Positions 17,172 through 25,110 of a DNA stretch of 64,000 nt are shown one piece after another. The stretch spans positions 496,001 to 560,000 of the forward strand of contig SRSL01000003.1 in assembly GCA_009735695.1 (NCBI GenBank), in the 5' to 3' direction. The DNA is from Christiangramia bathymodioli (lineage in GTDB: Bacteria; Bacteroidota; Bacteroidia; Flavobacteriales; Flavobacteriaceae). The notes under the pieces were generated by a model. That model was not told the DNA's origin. It was given only the letters and a program-made list of their open reading frames with translations, and searched no databases. Both the position numbers and the translations under genes were made by a program. How positions within the stretch are numbered: position 1 is the first letter of the stretch; each line of letters starts with the position of its first letter.

Positions 17172-18272
17172 TTATGAAACCTTACTCTTCAATGTATTCT
17201 CCCGGTGAATTTTACCATTGGGAGTTTCCTCGAACTTTTCGATAAGATAGATCTTCTTTGGCTTCTCGTATTTATGCAATGAATCCATATTCTCAATGGT
17301 TTGATGAAGTTGAGCAAGAGTTTCTTCAGAAAAGTCATCTTCAACAAATAAAACCAGTTGTTCACCCAGGGCATCGTCTGGCATGGAAGTGACAAAAAAG
17401 CGATGATCTAGCTTTTTATTTAGTTTACGTTCGATCTCTTCAGGAAATAATTTGATGCCTCCGGAATTGATCACGTTATCATAGCGACCTTTCCACCTGA
17501 ACTTTTTATAGGTAAGAATTTCAACCACATCGTTGGTAACAATCTCTTCGTCGAGCAAATTAGGTGCTTTAATGATGAGACACCCCCTATCATCCTGGGC
17601 TATGGTAATATTCGGAAGTAATTTAAACGGGCGATCTCCTTTTTTCTTTTTCTTCTTCGGATTCAGCCTTTTGGCGGCTACATGACTACAGGTCTCGGTC
17701 ATCCCGTAGGTTTCGAAGATCTTAGATTCTACATCTGCGATCATTTTTACCAATCTCGGGGAAACGGTGCCACCGCCAATGATCAATTTTTTAACCAGGT
17801 GCAAACGTGCGATAGAATTATCAAGCTGAAAAGGAGTCATCGCAGAAAAATCATAGACCTTGAACACCTGGTCCAGTGGATTGGAGGATGGCGGTACGGT
17901 ATCTAAATGCCAACCGCAGAACATGGCTCTTACCAGCATCATTTTACCGGCGATATAATCTACCGGCAGGCAGAGCAATGCCGTGGTGCCGGCTGACAAA
18001 TCGAAAAAACGCGAGGTTGCCATGGCAGAATTAACCATATGCTCTTTTTTAAGGCGAATCTTTTTCGGTTTTCCCGTTGAGCCGGACGTATAGACCTCGA
18101 TATACGAAGTTGGTTTAAGCCAATCCAGCAAAAAGCTACCAATTTGTTCTTCATAGGGCTCTCCCTCCTTGATCAAACTGTAAGCAACCTGCCTCAATTC
18201 ACTGTTGGTAAAATGCAATCTGTTCAGCCTGAATTCCGGATGCGTTTCAGGTATTTTGTACTTTTCTGCCAT
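17172..18272 (-). CDS. menE: o-Succinylbenzoate-CoA ligase, short Bacteroidetes form
   Basis: MenE activates o-succinylbenzoate to its CoA thioester in menaquinone synthesis, via an acyl-adenylate. At 366 residues it is about 100 shorter than the E. coli type, which is normal for Bacteroidetes. Motifs are the AMP-binding loop YTSGSTGKPKKIRL (about residue 60), ETYGMTETCSHVA near 190, WKGRYDNVINSGGIKLFPEEIE (motif with the hinge) and the C-terminal catalytic lysine region TPNGKIHR. The assignment is supported by menC and menA on the same strand. Upstream of the gene is a 140-base gap, so it may have its own promoter. Confidence 0.9.
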   Translation of the reverse strand: MAEKYKIPETHPEFRLNRLHFTNSELRQVAYSLIKEGEPYEEQIGSFLLDWLKPTSYIEVYTSGSTGKPKKIRLKKEHMVNSAMATSRFFDLSAGTTALLCLPVDYIAGKMMLVRAMFCGWHLDTVPPSSNPLDQVFKVYDFSAMTPFQLDNSIARLHLVKKLIIGGGTVSPRLVKMIADVESKIFETYGMTETCSHVAAKRLNPKKKKKKGDRPFKLLPNITIAQDDRGCLIIKAPNLLDEEIVTNDVVEILTYKKFRWKGRYDNVINSGGIKLFPEEIERKLNKKLDHRFFVTSMPDDALGEQLVLFVEDDFSEETLAQLHQTIENMDSLHKYEKPKKIYLIEKFEETPNGKIHRENTLKSKVS

Positions 18273-18411
18273 CTTTAGCTAAATTGAAAAATCCCGTCTA
18301 ACTTAAAGTTAACAAATTGCTATTAAATCATACACAATCTTGTTAAAGTTTTAGGAAATATGATTATTCCTACAACCTTTAACCTAAGATGATTTTATTC
18401 CGAAAATGGAT

Positions 18412-19353
18412 TTAATAGAAATCGGTTGTTTCAACAGCCAGCGGTTTTTCCACCTTCCCGAAGATCTTATGTTTCCAGTTTGACCAGCCGTATTTTCTGG
18501 CCATGATGAACAGGAATAACGGATAGATGATCAGGACAGGGATTAACACATCCCAACCTAAGGAGGGCTCTGATACATCCTTGAAAATCGAATGGGTTTG
18601 AAAAGCGGTCCAGTCGGCAGTTACGAGGAGTGCGGTTAGAAGATTATTGGCAGCATGAAAACCAAGGGCCAGTTCGATGCCTTCATCCATTAATGTCATG
18701 ATCCCTAGGAAAAAACCTGTACCTATATAATGAATCATGATTATGTTACCCAGCTTGGTGACTTCCGGATTGAGAAAATGGAGGCCACCAAAAATAAGAG
18801 AGGTGACAAAAAGCGGGACCCAACGATTGCCTGCAAGGGTTCCGAAGCCCTGCATAAGATAAGCCCTGAAAAAGTATTCCTCAAAACTGGTTTGAAGGGG
18901 AACAAAGATAACCGCCACCACACAAAGAATGAGGAAGGGCACCAGTTTGAAATTATAAAGATAATCCTCGGGATTAGCCAAATAATCTCCAACAGTTGTA
19001 AGAATAATAAATACAGCCAGTAGTCCGAAAGCGAACCAGAACCGGCTCCAGTCAATTTTCTTCCTGGCCGTGGTAAGCGCTCTAATGGATTGCGCATGTA
19101 GCCTTGGCACTAGAAATAGCAGAACAGCCAGCCCCACGGCAAATGGCAACAGCATATAGAACAGGAAATAGTTCGAATCCAGGGCGGTCATCATTTCAGA
19201 CTCGCTCATGCTAAGAGTATCAGCTCCTTTCTCGAGGAAAAGCGCGATTAAAAATGGAAACTGGCCTAAAATAATTCCTGCAATAACCACGAGCGTACCT
19301 ATGATATACCTCCAGAAATCATATTTGAATCTATAAACCTGACTTATAAACAT
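18412..19353 (-). CDS. CPBP family intramembrane metalloprotease
   Basis: This 313-residue membrane protein has about eight hydrophobic segments. It contains the CPBP (CAAX protease and bacteriocin-processing) motifs in order: EEYFFRAYLMQG (motif 1, EExxxR), FGGLHF (motif 2 histidine) and LGFHAANN (motif 3, HxxxN). Members are glutamic or metal-dependent intramembrane proteases related to Rce1. In Bacteroidetes such genes often sit in menaquinone clusters, as here between menC (5 bases upstream) and menE; the reason is unknown. No membrane substrate can be proposed from the sequence. Confidence 0.88.
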   Translation of the reverse strand: MFISQVYRFKYDFWRYIIGTLVVIAGIILGQFPFLIALFLEKGADTLSMSESEMMTALDSNYFLFYMLLPFAVGLAVLLFLVPRLHAQSIRALTTARKKIDWSRFWFAFGLLAVFIILTTVGDYLANPEDYLYNFKLVPFLILCVVAVIFVPLQTSFEEYFFRAYLMQGFGTLAGNRWVPLFVTSLIFGGLHFLNPEVTKLGNIIMIHYIGTGFFLGIMTLMDEGIELALGFHAANNLLTALLVTADWTAFQTHSIFKDVSEPSLGWDVLIPVLIIYPLFLFIMARKYGWSNWKHKIFGKVEKPLAVETTDFY

Positions 19354-19358
19354 ATGTT

Positions 19359-20393
19359 CTAAAATTTAAATTCCCAGTTCTTACCGGGATTATAATGAAT
19401 ACTTCCATTTTTCACTTCCAGCGGACTGTCAATATTATTCGTATACAAACTCCCTGTTCCAAGGCCCTGAGGCATGTTGGAGTTCAGGGTATAGGTCCAT
19501 TGTGAAATGGCATTAAGACCAATATTGCTTTCCAGCGCACTGGTTATCCACCAGCCAACTTCATTCTGCTGGCAAAGTTCCAGCCATTCGGTCGTTCCTT
19601 TGAACCCGCCGATCAAACTGGGCTTAAAAATCGCATATTGCGGTTTAATTGTTTGTATCAATTCAGCCTTTTCTGTTACATCCACCACACCTATAAGTTC
19701 TTCATCTAAGGCAATAGGCAAGGGAGTTTTAGTACATAGACGTGCCATTGCCTCGATCTGCCCCTGTCTAATAGGCTGTTCGATACTGTGAATACCAAGC
19801 ATGGCAAGTCTTTCCAATTTCTGAAGTGCTTCCTCAGGCTCGAATGCGCCATTCGCGTCTACCCTTAACTCGATCTCCCGCGCCGAAAAATTCTCACGAA
19901 TCGATCGAAGCAAGGCTAACTCAGCTTCAAAGTCTATCGCTCCTATCTTAAGTTTGATGCAGTTAAAACCAGCTTCGATCTTCTCAGAGATCTGCTTTTT
20001 CATAAAATCTTTCTCCCCCATCCAAACCAGTCCGTTGATGGGAATAGAATCATTCCCAGAGGTGAATTCAGAAGGAAATAGAAGACATGGGTCGTCTGAA
20101 GCGAGGCTTTTAAAGGCCATTTCCACTCCAAACTGAATGCTTGGAAATTCTTTCAGCTCTTCCCAAAGCCTATCCTTTCCCAAACTTATATTTTCACAAA
20201 CCCATTTCAGTTTTTGCTCATAATCGGGCCGGTCATCATAACTCAGGCTGCGAAGAATTCCGCATTCCCCGATCCCATATTTAGTTCCCTCAGATATCTT
20301 CAGAAACCAGGTTTCCTTTTCAGTAAGAACGCCCCGGGAAGTTCCGCTGGGGCGTTTGAAATTGAGAATATATTTTTTGTAACTCGCTGTCAT
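19359..20393 (-). CDS. menC: o-Succinylbenzoate synthase
   Basis: MenC is an enolase-superfamily enzyme that dehydrates SHCHC to o-succinylbenzoate in menaquinone synthesis. At 344 residues it carries the expected residues: CIKLKIGA (the KxK pair), ELRVDANGAF (Asp ligand), HSIEQPI (Glu ligand), ALDEEL (Asp ligand) and FKPSLIGGF (catalytic lysine). The N-terminal capping domain begins with the TSRGVLTEK stretch. Dipeptide epimerases share the fold, but placement between menA and menE makes MenC the best call. It is 5 bases ahead of the CPBP gene, so the two are probably in one operon. Confidence 0.92.
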   Translation of the reverse strand: MTASYKKYILNFKRPSGTSRGVLTEKETWFLKISEGTKYGIGECGILRSLSYDDRPDYEQKLKWVCENISLGKDRLWEELKEFPSIQFGVEMAFKSLASDDPCLLFPSEFTSGNDSIPINGLVWMGEKDFMKKQISEKIEAGFNCIKLKIGAIDFEAELALLRSIRENFSAREIELRVDANGAFEPEEALQKLERLAMLGIHSIEQPIRQGQIEAMARLCTKTPLPIALDEELIGVVDVTEKAELIQTIKPQYAIFKPSLIGGFKGTTEWLELCQQNEVGWWITSALESNIGLNAISQWTYTLNSNMPQGLGTGSLYTNNIDSPLEVKNGSIHYNPGKNWEFKF

Positions 20394-20413
20394 CTGAAAC
20401 GATTTCTGGAATA

Positions 20414-20794
20414 TTAGATTATTGGATTATTACAATTTCCAGATTGGGTAATATTACTTCTGAATTTGGAAATCATCTTAATGATTGATGATATTTTAGA
20501 CTGTAGTTTTTTGAGGTCAAAGTCATCAATGACGTCTAAATCATTCGAAATTAATAATTGAGTTTCTACCTCAAAACAAGAACCCAATGCGATTTCAAGA
20601 AATCTATCAAAATCTTTGTTGGATTTTCTTGATGCTCCTTCAGCTATATTTGAAGGAATCGAAACGCAACCGCGTCTTAATTGCATTACCAATCCAAATT
20701 TTTCAGTTTCGGGAAAGGCCTGAGTAACTTCATAAATTTCTTTACAAAATTCTCTGCTATATTTCCAGATTTCTAAATCCTTAAATCTGTGCAT
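20414..20794 (-). CDS. Four-helix-bundle (S23/IVP-type) protein
   Basis: This 126-residue all-helical protein matches the family found in 23S rRNA intervening sequences, in avd genes of diversity-generating retroelements, and as isolated genes in Bacteroidetes. It shows the conserved HRFKDLEIWKYSREF start, FPETEKFGLVMQLRRGCVSIPS core, NIAEGASRKSN and the helix EIALGSCFEVETQL. No reverse transcriptase or rRNA is nearby. The gene is AT-richer than its neighbours and is framed by 17-base imperfect inverted repeats (20417-20433 and 20795-20811), which suggests an inserted cassette. It interrupts the otherwise tight run from the hydrolase to menC. It may bind nucleic acid, but no function is established. 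Confidence 0.85.
   Translation of the reverse strand: MHRFKDLEIWKYSREFCKEIYEVTQAFPETEKFGLVMQLRRGCVSIPSNIAEGASRKSNKDFDRFLEIALGSCFEVETQLLISNDLDVIDDFDLKKLQSKISSIIKMISKFRSNITQSGNCNNPII
20417..20433. repeat. Left inverted repeat of the four-helix-bundle cassette
   Basis: GATTATTGGATTATTAC. It matches 14 of 17 bases of the reverse complement of 20795-20811, and overlaps the last codons of the gene. Confidence 0.5.
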
Positions 20795-20811
20795 CTAAAA
20801 ATCCAATGATC
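20795..20811. repeat. Right inverted repeat of the four-helix-bundle cassette
   Basis: Read on the minus strand this is GATCATTGGATTTTTAG, ending exactly where the gene's ATG begins. It pairs with 20417-20433 at 14 of 17 positions. Confidence 0.5.
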
Positions 20812-20816
20812 ATTTA

Positions 20817-21497
20817 TTATAATTCTATTGATTCTCCAATTTCCAGCAACATCAGATCCTTGCCTTTTTCGTAAAATTTGCGTTTAGCCTCTTCGTGATC
20901 GATCTCGATATATCCAAAGGTATCATAATGGCAGCCCAGGATCTTATCACATTCTATAAAATCGCTGGCAATGATCGCATCATCCACTCCCATTGTAAAA
21001 TTATCACCAATAGGCAGCACGGCAAGATCCAGTTTGGTTTGCATCGGGATGAGCTTCATATCCATGGTAAGTGCGGTATCGCCCGCGATATATAGATTCT
21101 TATGCTCGCCTTCGATCACAAAACCTCCCGGCTGCCCACCATAACTACCGTCTGGAAACGAACTGGTATGAATGGCATTTACGTATTTTAGGTTTCCGAA
21201 TTCAAAATCCCAGCTTCCTCCGTGATTCATCGGGTGCACTTCGATTCCATTTTCTTCATAATGATTCGCGATCTCGAAGTTACTTACGATCACCGCACCT
21301 GTATTCTTTGCGATCGCTTCGGCATCGAGGACATGGTCCTGGTGAGCATGGGTAAGCAGAATATAATCGGCTTTCAGGTCCATAATATCAACCTTATCCT
21401 TGCTCAGGTCGTTGCCAGTAATAAACGGATCTACAATAATATCGATATCGCCTATCTTGATCGCCAGGCTGTTCTGGCCATAAAAAGTAATTTTCAT
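20817..21497 (-). CDS. Metal-dependent hydrolase, metallo-beta-lactamase fold (UPF0173/UlaG-like)
   Basis: This 226-residue hydrolase carries the metal-site motif LLTHAHQDHVLDAE (HxHxDH) near residue 55, a histidine in HPMNHGGSW, an aspartate in AGDTALT and a histidine in GCHYDTFG. It is a binuclear-metal hydrolase of the UPF0173 type. I chose the ATG at 21497 (MKITFYGQ), because the frame extending to 21548 adds only a non-conserved hydrophobic lead. It lies between menA (89 bases upstream) and menC. A menaquinone role is suggested by context only. The substrate is unknown. Confidence 0.85.
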   Translation of the reverse strand: MKITFYGQNSLAIKIGDIDIIVDPFITGNDLSKDKVDIMDLKADYILLTHAHQDHVLDAEAIAKNTGAVIVSNFEIANHYEENGIEVHPMNHGGSWDFEFGNLKYVNAIHTSSFPDGSYGGQPGGFVIEGEHKNLYIAGDTALTMDMKLIPMQTKLDLAVLPIGDNFTMGVDDAIIASDFIECDKILGCHYDTFGYIEIDHEEAKRKFYEKGKDLMLLEIGESIEL

Positions 21498-21586
21498 CAT
21501 CTTAATTTTTCGGTTCTCTATAAAAATAGAAATAAGAATAAAAATCATTCAGGCAAAAGCCATATAATTTTGTTAATCTGATGATT

Positions 21587-22489
21587 TTACCAAAGAAGGC
21601 CTACGGTAAAAAGAATGGCAATTGCGAAGGTGGAAAGAGCGACGACCTTTAATTCAGGGTCCAGCTGTTTGGGATCCCTGTTATTAACTACTCGCTGTAA
21701 ATGAAAGATCAATGGAATAAATGCCAGTAGGTAGAGAAAATCGTTCAGATCTTCTGAAATGATTACCGAATAAACCACCAGACAGAACAGAGCACCGAGA
21801 ATAAGGGTATAATGATAATCCTTCGCCCGGCTCTCCCCCATTTTTACCACCATGGTTATTTTTCCAGATTTTTTATCAGAAATGCGGTCGCGAAGATTGT
21901 TCAGGTTCAATACCGCCACGCTTAGCAAACCTACTGAAACAGCAGGAAAAAAAACCACCAGGTCGTGCTCATGACTGTACAGGTAAAAAGAACCATAAAC
22001 AGCAACGAGTCCGAAGAAAATGAATACGAAAATATCTCCGAATCCCCTGTATCCATAAGCCGAATCGCCCATGGTATATTTCATGGCGGCTATAATGGCC
22101 GCGATCCCAAGAACGAAGTACAGGAGCGCTTCCAGCAAATTATCTTCGCCAAAGGAAGCATAAATTAGCAGTACTGCCAACAAAAGAGTGGTTACCGCTG
22201 TCAAGGTGATGGCGGCGAGCATATCTTTCTGGGTGATAAGACCACTTTGGATAGCCCGGGATGGCCCAATGCGTTCCTCATTATCGGTTCCTTTTACACC
22301 ATCGCCATAATCGTTGGCAAAATTGGATAAGATCTGCAGGCCTAAAGTCGTTCCAAGGGCGAGGCTGAAAATGGCAATATCAAAAAACCCTTCTTTCCAG
22401 GCAATACCACTGCCCACCAGGATCCCTGAAATTGATAAAGGAAGTGTTCTTAATCTTGCGGCCCCTATCCAGGAGGAAATCGTGCTCAT
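21587..22489 (-). CDS. menA: 1,4-Dihydroxy-2-naphthoate polyprenyltransferase
   Basis: MenA is the membrane prenyltransferase that attaches the isoprenoid tail to DHNA, giving demethylmenaquinone. At 300 residues it has about eight transmembrane helices. The first aspartate-rich site is NFANDYGDGVKGTDNEER (about residue 60-77), followed by GPSRAIQSG. The second site is LNNLRDRISDKKSGK near residue 195. The start lies 2 bases after the holA stop, so menA is probably cotranscribed with holA. It fits the menaquinone theme of the minus-strand run. Confidence 0.95.
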   Translation of the reverse strand: MSTISSWIGAARLRTLPLSISGILVGSGIAWKEGFFDIAIFSLALGTTLGLQILSNFANDYGDGVKGTDNEERIGPSRAIQSGLITQKDMLAAITLTAVTTLLLAVLLIYASFGEDNLLEALLYFVLGIAAIIAAMKYTMGDSAYGYRGFGDIFVFIFFGLVAVYGSFYLYSHEHDLVVFFPAVSVGLLSVAVLNLNNLRDRISDKKSGKITMVVKMGESRAKDYHYTLILGALFCLVVYSVIISEDLNDFLYLLAFIPLIFHLQRVVNNRDPKQLDPELKVVALSTFAIAILFTVGLLW

Positions 22490-22491
22490 TC

Positions 22492-23496
22492 CTAATTCAT
22501 TATTTTTACCAATAATTCTTTTAGCAGATCGCCATCAGGAACATTTCCTGCACCTACTCCCTTACCCTTTACATCGGTTTCATGAATAAGACTGATGGCC
22601 CGGCTCACTTTTTTCATGGGATAATTCCTGGCCGCTACAGCATAATCCTTCACAAAATAAGGACTTATTTTTAGCTGTTTGGCAACACTGCCTTTCGATT
22701 TATCAGGCAAACCATGATACTGCAGAATTTGAGAAAAATAAGAGAACAATAACGAGGTGGTCATCACCAACGGATTATCCTTGGGATTTTGCGCAAAATA
22801 ATTGGCGATTCGATGAGCTTTTACGGTATCCCGCTCCCCTATGGCATTTCGCAGCTCGAAATTATTGAAGTCCTTGCTGATGCCGATATTCTGCTCGATT
22901 GTTTCGGGGTCTATATTTGTGCCTTTAGGACAGATCAATTGTAATTTGTTCAATTCATTGTCGATCTTTCCTAGATCGGTTCCCAGGAATTCTACCAGCA
23001 TCTGGGCCGCCTTAGGCGAAATACTGTATCCCCGTGACTTCATATTCTTCATGATCCAGTCCCCTACCTGGTTTTCATACAGGCGTTTACTTTCAAATAC
23101 AAGCCCTGTTTTGGTAATGGCCTTTATTAGTTTCTTCCGCTTATCCAGTTTTTTATACTTATAGCAGAGCACGAGTACGGTTGTGGGTTGCGGATTTTCA
23201 GCGTAAGCTGTGAGATTTTCGATGGTACGGGAAAGGTCCTGGGCCTCTTTTACGATCACCACCTGCCTTTCGGCCATCATGGGATATCGCTTGGCGTTGC
23301 TTACGATGTCATCTATGGTGGTATCCCTTCCGTAGATAAGCATCTGGTTAAAACCTCTCTCCTCCTCGCTCAGGATATTTTCGGCAATATAATCTGAAAT
23401 TCTGTCTATGTAATAAGGCTCTTCCCCCATCAGGAAATATATAGGCTTTATATCTCCTTTCTGAATTTCACTAACAATCTTTCTGGCTTCGTCCAT
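22492..23496 (-). CDS. holA: DNA polymerase III delta subunit
   Basis: HolA is the clamp-loader subunit that opens the beta sliding clamp. The 334 residues match the family: an N-terminal RecA-like fold starting with IYFLMGEEPYYIDRIS, a central helical domain (LGTDLGKIDNELNKL) and a C-terminal collar domain (FSYFSQILQYHGL, DVKGKGVGAGNVPDGDLLKELL). As usual for delta, there is no functional Walker motif. It is the first gene of the minus-strand run with menA. The gene at 23573 diverges from it, with a 76-base gap. Confidence 0.93.
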   Translation of the reverse strand: MDEARKIVSEIQKGDIKPIYFLMGEEPYYIDRISDYIAENILSEEERGFNQMLIYGRDTTIDDIVSNAKRYPMMAERQVVIVKEAQDLSRTIENLTAYAENPQPTTVLVLCYKYKKLDKRKKLIKAITKTGLVFESKRLYENQVGDWIMKNMKSRGYSISPKAAQMLVEFLGTDLGKIDNELNKLQLICPKGTNIDPETIEQNIGISKDFNNFELRNAIGERDTVKAHRIANYFAQNPKDNPLVMTTSLLFSYFSQILQYHGLPDKSKGSVAKQLKISPYFVKDYAVAARNYPMKKVSRAISLIHETDVKGKGVGAGNVPDGDLLKELLVKIMN

Positions 23497-23536
23497 ATTT
23501 GGATCTATATGGCTTTTATATTCTGAAAAACATTCG

Positions 23537-23568
23537 TTGCACGCCTGTAATAAACTTTATTATTTTTG
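23537..23568 (+). promoter_or_regulatory. Consensus Bacteroidetes promoter, apparently leaderless
   Basis: TTG (23537-23539), 21 bases, then TATTTTTG (23561-23568), a perfect TAnnTTTG. The ATG at 23573 follows after 4 bases, so the transcript probably begins at or next to the start codon. Confidence 0.65.
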
Positions 23569-23572
23569 ACCC

Positions 23573-24022
23573 ATGCAAAAACTGAATTTTCCTTCGTATT
23601 CGTTTCGGTTCAAAAATAGTCAAAATAAAATAGCTGTTTTTGACGAACTAAGGAAAAAATTTATCATTCTCACTCCTGAAGAATGGGTAAGGCAGCACTG
23701 CGTGAAATTCCTGCGGGAAGAAAAGAAATATCCTTCCAGTCTTATCAATGTGGAAAAACAACTGAAGCTTGCCGGGCTTACCAAGAGATATGATATCGTG
23801 GTTTTTGAACCTGAAGGTGACATCAGGATCATAGTGGAATGCAAGGCGCCTTCGGTTAAGATCACCCAGGACACTTTCGACCAGATCGCGCGCTATAATA
23901 TGAGCCTGAATGCCGATTTGCTTATGGTAACCAATGGTATACAGCATTTTTTCTGCAGAATGGATTACGATAAGGAAACCTATATTTTTTTAAGAGAACT
24001 CCCCGAATATACCCGAAAATGA
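23573..24022 (+). CDS. PD-(D/E)XK nuclease-fold protein (HsdR N-terminal-like)
   Basis: This 149-residue stand-alone protein resembles the type I restriction R-subunit N-terminal domain family (HSDR_N_2). The core motif is RYDIVVF (Asp) followed by IIVECKAP (E-x-K), a classical PD-(D/E)XK arrangement. DQIARYNMSLNADLLMVTNG follows, as in the family. The N-terminus (LNFPSYSFRFKN and TPEEWVRQHCVKFL) is typical of the flavobacterial form. No methylase, specificity or helicase gene is near, so it is not a restriction system. It overlaps the GT2 gene by 4 bases (ATGA) and diverges from holA. The function is unknown; nuclease activity is inferred from the motif. Confidence 0.8.
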   Translation: MQKLNFPSYSFRFKNSQNKIAVFDELRKKFIILTPEEWVRQHCVKFLREEKKYPSSLINVEKQLKLAGLTKRYDIVVFEPEGDIRIIVECKAPSVKITQDTFDQIARYNMSLNADLLMVTNGIQHFFCRMDYDKETYIFLRELPEYTRK

Positions 24023-25017
24023 AAACAGCGGTCGTCATACTCAACTGGAACGGAAAGGAATTGCTGAAGCAATTTTTACCTTCCGTCATTAAATATTCTG
24101 AAGAAGCGACCGTCTATGTGGCAGATAATGCCTCTACCGATGATTCGGTGGACTATTTAAAAACCGAATTCCCAAACGTCAGGCTCATTCAGAATCCAAC
24201 CAATGCGGGTTATGCCGGAGGATACAACCAGGCACTTCAGAATTTAAATGAAGATATAATTGTGTTGTTGAATTCAGACGTAGAGGTAACCGAAGGATGG
24301 CTGAAGCCTGTTCTTCAAATATTCAGGGAAGAACCCGATACAGCAGTAGTTCAGCCCAAGATCCTGGACTTCAAGAAAAAAGATCATTTTGAATACGCCG
24401 GTGCGGCAGGAGGTTTTATCGACGCCTATGGATATCCGTTCTGCAGAGGTAGAATTTTCCAGGAACTGGAAGAGGATCACTGGCAGTATAACGAAGATGC
24501 TTATATTTTCTGGGCAAGTGGGGCCTGCCTTGCCATCAGACGTAACGCATTCGAAGAAGCTGGCGGACTGGACGAGGATTTCTTTGCTCACCAGGAAGAG
24601 ATCGACCTGTGCTGGAGGCTTCAGAATATGGGCTACCGGATAAAGTATACCGGTAGATCTCGCATTTTTCATGTTGGGGGTGCCACCCTTGCAAATATGA
24701 ACCCCATGAAAACCTATCTCAACTTCAGAAACAGCCTTTACCTGCTTTTAAAGAATATTGAGAGCCCAAAAGTTTACTTCATCCTCTTGTTCCGAATGCT
24801 CTTAGATGGTATAGCGGGGTTCAAATTCCTGGCCGAGGGAAAATGGAATCATTTCTTCTCCATTCTCAGGGCTCATGGAAGCTTTTATCGCAACTTCTTC
24901 CGAATTCGGAAAAAGAGAAAAAACTCTCGATTTTACAGGGATTATCACCTCATTAATTCAATAGTTTATGCCCATTTTATTCAGCATAAAAATAAATTCA
25001 GTGAACTGAAAAAATAA
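24019..25017 (+). CDS. Glycosyltransferase family 2
   Basis: This is a 332-residue GT-A fold glycosyltransferase that uses nucleotide sugars. Motifs are AVVILNWNGKELL (N-terminal strand, residues 3-15), VADNASTDDSV, NAGYAGGYNQAL, the DXD-like LLNSDVEV near residue 85, and WASGACLAIRR plus GLDEDFFAHQEEIDLCWR (catalytic base region). It ends with a basic helical tail. It resembles the rhamnosyl/dTDP-sugar transferase subgroup, which acts on cell-surface polysaccharides. The ATG overlaps the TGA of the nuclease-fold gene (ATGA), indicating coupling. No other polysaccharide genes lie beside it. Confidence 0.9.
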   Translation: MKTAVVILNWNGKELLKQFLPSVIKYSEEATVYVADNASTDDSVDYLKTEFPNVRLIQNPTNAGYAGGYNQALQNLNEDIIVLLNSDVEVTEGWLKPVLQIFREEPDTAVVQPKILDFKKKDHFEYAGAAGGFIDAYGYPFCRGRIFQELEEDHWQYNEDAYIFWASGACLAIRRNAFEEAGGLDEDFFAHQEEIDLCWRLQNMGYRIKYTGRSRIFHVGGATLANMNPMKTYLNFRNSLYLLLKNIESPKVYFILLFRMLLDGIAGFKFLAEGKWNHFFSILRAHGSFYRNFFRIRKKRKNSRFYRDYHLINSIVYAHFIQHKNKFSELKK

Positions 25018-25065
25018 ATACAGAATGATTTGTTAAAATACCTTTCTGTCTTATTATTTTTTTGA

Positions 25066-25073
25066 TATTTTTG
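25066..25073 (+). promoter_or_regulatory. Promoter -7 element for the OmpA-like gene
   Basis: TATTTTTG is an exact TAnnTTTG. The upstream element is weak (TTCTG around 25044-25048). The predicted untranslated leader before the ATG at 25111 is about 30 bases. Confidence 0.5.
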
Positions 25074-25110
25074 GCCCATCTAACAATTTAAAATTTATAA
25101 GAAACGAGTT

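Noticed and set aside
20414-20794. 23S rRNA intervening sequence or diversity-generating retroelement
   Set aside because: No rRNA sequence, reverse transcriptase or template repeat is present; the gene is isolated.
23573-24022. Type I restriction-modification locus
   Set aside because: Only an HsdR N-terminal-like domain is present; no helicase, methylase or specificity gene lies nearby.
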